Origin: Streptomyces sp. Go-475
GTDB taxonomy: Bacteria; Actinomycetota; Actinomycetes; Streptomycetales; Streptomycetaceae
Direction: 5' to 3'
Length of the DNA: 64,000 bases
Assembly (NCBI RefSeq): GCF_003330845.1
Contig: NZ_CP026121.1
Location: 4,693,501-4,757,500, forward strand
A model generated the notes under the pieces. That model searched no databases, was not told the DNA's origin, and saw nothing but the letters and a program-made list of their open reading frames with translations. This document shows positions 62,470 through 64,000 of the stretch, one piece after another. Every line of letters starts with the position of its first letter. Position 1 is the stretch's first letter. The position numbers and the translations under genes are program-made.

Positions 62470-63669
62470 GTGAACGTGCTGGACATCTTGTTGCTGGTCG
62501 CCGCCGTGTGGTTCGCGGTCGTGGGGTACCGCCAGGGCTTCGTCGTCGGCATCCTGTCGGTGATCGGCTTCCTGGGCGGCGGCCTCGTCGCGGTCTACGC
62601 GCTGCCCGTCATCTGGGACGCGCTCACGGACAACGCGGAGGTGAGCACGACCGCCGCCGTCGTCGCGGTCGTCGTCGTCATCGTCTGCGCCTCCGTCGGC
62701 CAGGCCCTCACCACCCACCTCGGCAACAAGCTGCGCCGGCACATCACCTGGTCCCCGGCCCGGGCCCTCGACGCGACCGGCGGCGCGCTGGTCAACGTCG
62801 TGGCGATGCTCCTGGTCGCCTGGCTGATCGGCTCGGCCCTCGCGGGCACCACCCTGCCGACGCTCGGCAAGGAGGTCCGCAACTCCAAGGTGCTGCAGGG
62901 CGTCTCCCAGGCGCTGCCCGACCAGGCCGCCACCTGGTTCGCGGACTTCTCCTCCGTCCTCGCGCAGAACGGCTTCCCGCAGGTCTTCAGCCCGTTCTCC
63001 AACGAGCCGATCACCGACGTCCAGCCGCCCGACCCGGCCCTGGCCGACAGCCCGGTGGCGACCCGCGCCCAGCGCTCCATCGTCAAGGTCATGGGCACGG
63101 CCCCGAGCTGCGGCAAGGTCCTGGAGGGCACCGGCTTCGTCTTCGCCGACCGCCGCGTGATGACGAACGCGCACGTGGTGGGCGGTGTCGACGAGCCGAC
63201 CGTGCAGATAGGCGGCGAGGGCAGGAAGTACGACGCCACGGTCGTGCTCTACGACTGGCGGCGCGACATCGCCGTGCTGGACGTGCCGGACCTCAAGGCG
63301 CCCGTGCTGCGGTTCACCACGAAGGACGCGGCCAGCGGCGACAACGCGATCGTCGCCGGCTTCCCGGAGAACGGGGCGTACGACGTGCGGGCCGCGCGCG
63401 TGCGGGGACGCATCACGGCCAACGGCCCGGACATCTACCACCGCGGCACGGTCCACCGCGACGTCTACTCCCTCTTCGCCACCGTCCGCCAGGGCAACTC
63501 CGGCGGCCCGCTGCTCACGCCCGACGGCAAGGTCTACGGCGTGGTGTTCGCCAAGTCCCTGGACGACGCCGAGACGGGGTACGCGCTGACCGTGGACGAG
63601 ATCCAGGAGGACATCACCAAGGGGCGCACCGCCAACCAGCAGGTGGGCAGCGACAGCTGCGCGCTCTAG
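62470..63669 (+). CDS. marP: MarP-like membrane serine protease
   Basis: 399-aa protein: four N-terminal membrane helices of the CvpA type (NVLDILLLVAAVWFAVVGYR and following), then a chymotrypsin-like extracytoplasmic domain. With the GTG 62470 start, catalytic His is residue 235 (TNAHVVG), Asp 266 (RRDIAVLDV) and Ser 344 (QGNSGGPLL), and the Cys pair is at 214 and 397, nearly the same numbers as in M. tuberculosis MarP (235, 264, 343; disulfide 214-395, from memory). Predicted role: acid or oxidative stress protection of the envelope. Coupled to the Nudix gene. Confidence 0.93.
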   Translation: MNVLDILLLVAAVWFAVVGYRQGFVVGILSVIGFLGGGLVAVYALPVIWDALTDNAEVSTTAAVVAVVVVIVCASVGQALTTHLGNKLRRHITWSPARALDATGGALVNVVAMLLVAWLIGSALAGTTLPTLGKEVRNSKVLQGVSQALPDQAATWFADFSSVLAQNGFPQVFSPFSNEPITDVQPPDPALADSPVATRAQRSIVKVMGTAPSCGKVLEGTGFVFADRRVMTNAHVVGGVDEPTVQIGGEGRKYDATVVLYDWRRDIAVLDVPDLKAPVLRFTTKDAASGDNAIVAGFPENGAYDVRAARVRGRITANGPDIYHRGTVHRDVYSLFATVRQGNSGGPLLTPDGKVYGVVFAKSLDDAETGYALTVDEIQEDITKGRTANQQVGSDSCAL

Positions 63670-63692
63670 GAGCGGCTCCGGGGAGGGGACGG

Positions 63693-63719
63693 CCCGCGCG
63701 TCACTCGCGCGGGTGACGC
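63693..63719. terminator. Terminator with two alternative stems
   Basis: CCCGCGCG (63693-63700) pairs with CGCGCGGG (63706-63713). Alternatively GCGTCAC (63698-63704) pairs with GTGACGC (63713-63719). The two are mutually exclusive. Between the MarP-like gene and the small reverse gene, so likely terminates both. Confidence 0.5.
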
Positions 63720-63720
63720 C

Positions 63721-63903
63721 TCAGTCGCGTGTGTGGCGCAGACGTACGGAGACCCAGCGGGCCCGGCGGCGGAGGATGCGCGGAATCCCTACCCTGGGGT
63801 CCGCCGCCGCCATCTGCGGTGCGGCGCCTCGCTGGTAGGAGTTCGCACCGCCCGCCGAGCGGCGATTGCGGCTTGCGTCACTGTAGTCGTGCGTCCAGCC
63901 CAT
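63721..63903 (-). CDS. Possible small basic conserved protein
   Basis: 60-aa basic protein MGWTHDYSDASRNRRSAGGA, ending RARWVSVRLRHTRD. The start follows GTCGGGGT. Reading frames here are open in several phases, so this is supported only by its plausible start and composition. No family. The remainder, 63904-64000, shows nothing I can assign. Confidence 0.35.
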   Translation of the reverse strand: MGWTHDYSDASRNRRSAGGANSYQRGAAPQMAAADPRVGIPRILRRRARWVSVRLRHTRD

Positions 63904-64000
63904 ACCCCGACGTGTGCCCCTGCCCCATGGTCGATAACCGCTCCCGGGGCGCCCAATTGGCCTATGCGCCGGGCAATTGGCCGTTCGTAGGACAAGCGTT

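Overview
This is a high-GC actinobacterial chromosome segment, almost certainly from Streptomyces. Third codon positions are nearly all G or C, GTG/TTG starts are common, and many genes have a -10-like hexamer 6-7 nt before the start codon, as expected for leaderless mRNAs. The gene content (purA, ybaB-recR, ask-asd, wblA, two ArsA-type ATPases, crp, nth, a MarP-like protease) matches the core arm of Streptomyces chromosomes. Genus and family calls come from recognising the sequences, not from searches.

Layout. 1-2.2 kb: secreted alpha/beta hydrolase and membrane acyltransferase. 2.2-6.4 kb: two adjacent NarL-type two-component systems that look like a tandem duplication. 6.4-8.3 kb: cytochrome P450 and a Uma2-family protein. 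8.3-11.4 kb: polyketide-exporter-like ABC transporter with a divergent GbsR/MarR-type regulator. 11.4-18.4 kb: diacylglycerol-kinase-like protein, purA, small conserved proteins, a GntR regulator, a class III aminotransferase and a DJ-1/MarR operon. 18.4-22.9 kb: membrane Ser/Thr kinase, a membrane-tethered PstS-like receptor and a SLATT-like membrane protein. 23.1-25.7 kb: ybaB-recR-DUF5063 and a PhzF-like isomerase. 25.8-28.7 kb: a small membrane protein and a STAND/NB-ARC-TPR protein carrying the same short glycine-rich motif at facing ends. 28.9-31.5 kb: secreted NTF2-like protein and an OmpR-type two-component system. 31.7-36.3 kb: ask-asd, then a SigE-family sigma factor coupled to a membrane protein. 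36.5-45.7 kb: SURF1, S9 peptidase, RCK-type channel-like protein, YraQ/TIGR03943 pair, a small membrane protein and two unknown genes. 45.8-47.4 kb: a lower-GC ParB-like gene beside tRNA-Pro(CGG). 47.4-63.7 kb: conserved core ending in the MarP-like protease.

The stretch from the metallophosphoesterase (48.3 kb) to the MarP-like protease (63.7 kb) follows, as I remember it, the order of Rv3683 (phosphoesterase), ponA2, whiB4, Rv3680/Rv3679, Rv3678A/RidA, the beta-lactamase-fold gene, crp, nth, nudix and marP in Mycobacterium tuberculosis. It is a deeply conserved redox, cell-wall and stress neighbourhood.

The best candidate for an under-described system is the 25,850-28,716 pair. A two-TM protein ends in a motif of the form G-E-R-x-V-x-x-x-G-x-I-G-x-V-x-T-G-D, and the overlapping downstream NB-ARC protein begins with the same motif. 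This is the arrangement expected of NLR-associated amyloid-type signalling between a sensor and a membrane effector. Other notable signals are four in-frame or intergenic tandem arrays (72, 36, 30 and 18/21 bp), a lysine-rich tail on endonuclease III, and an inverted repeat that appears to control two divergent leaderless promoters.
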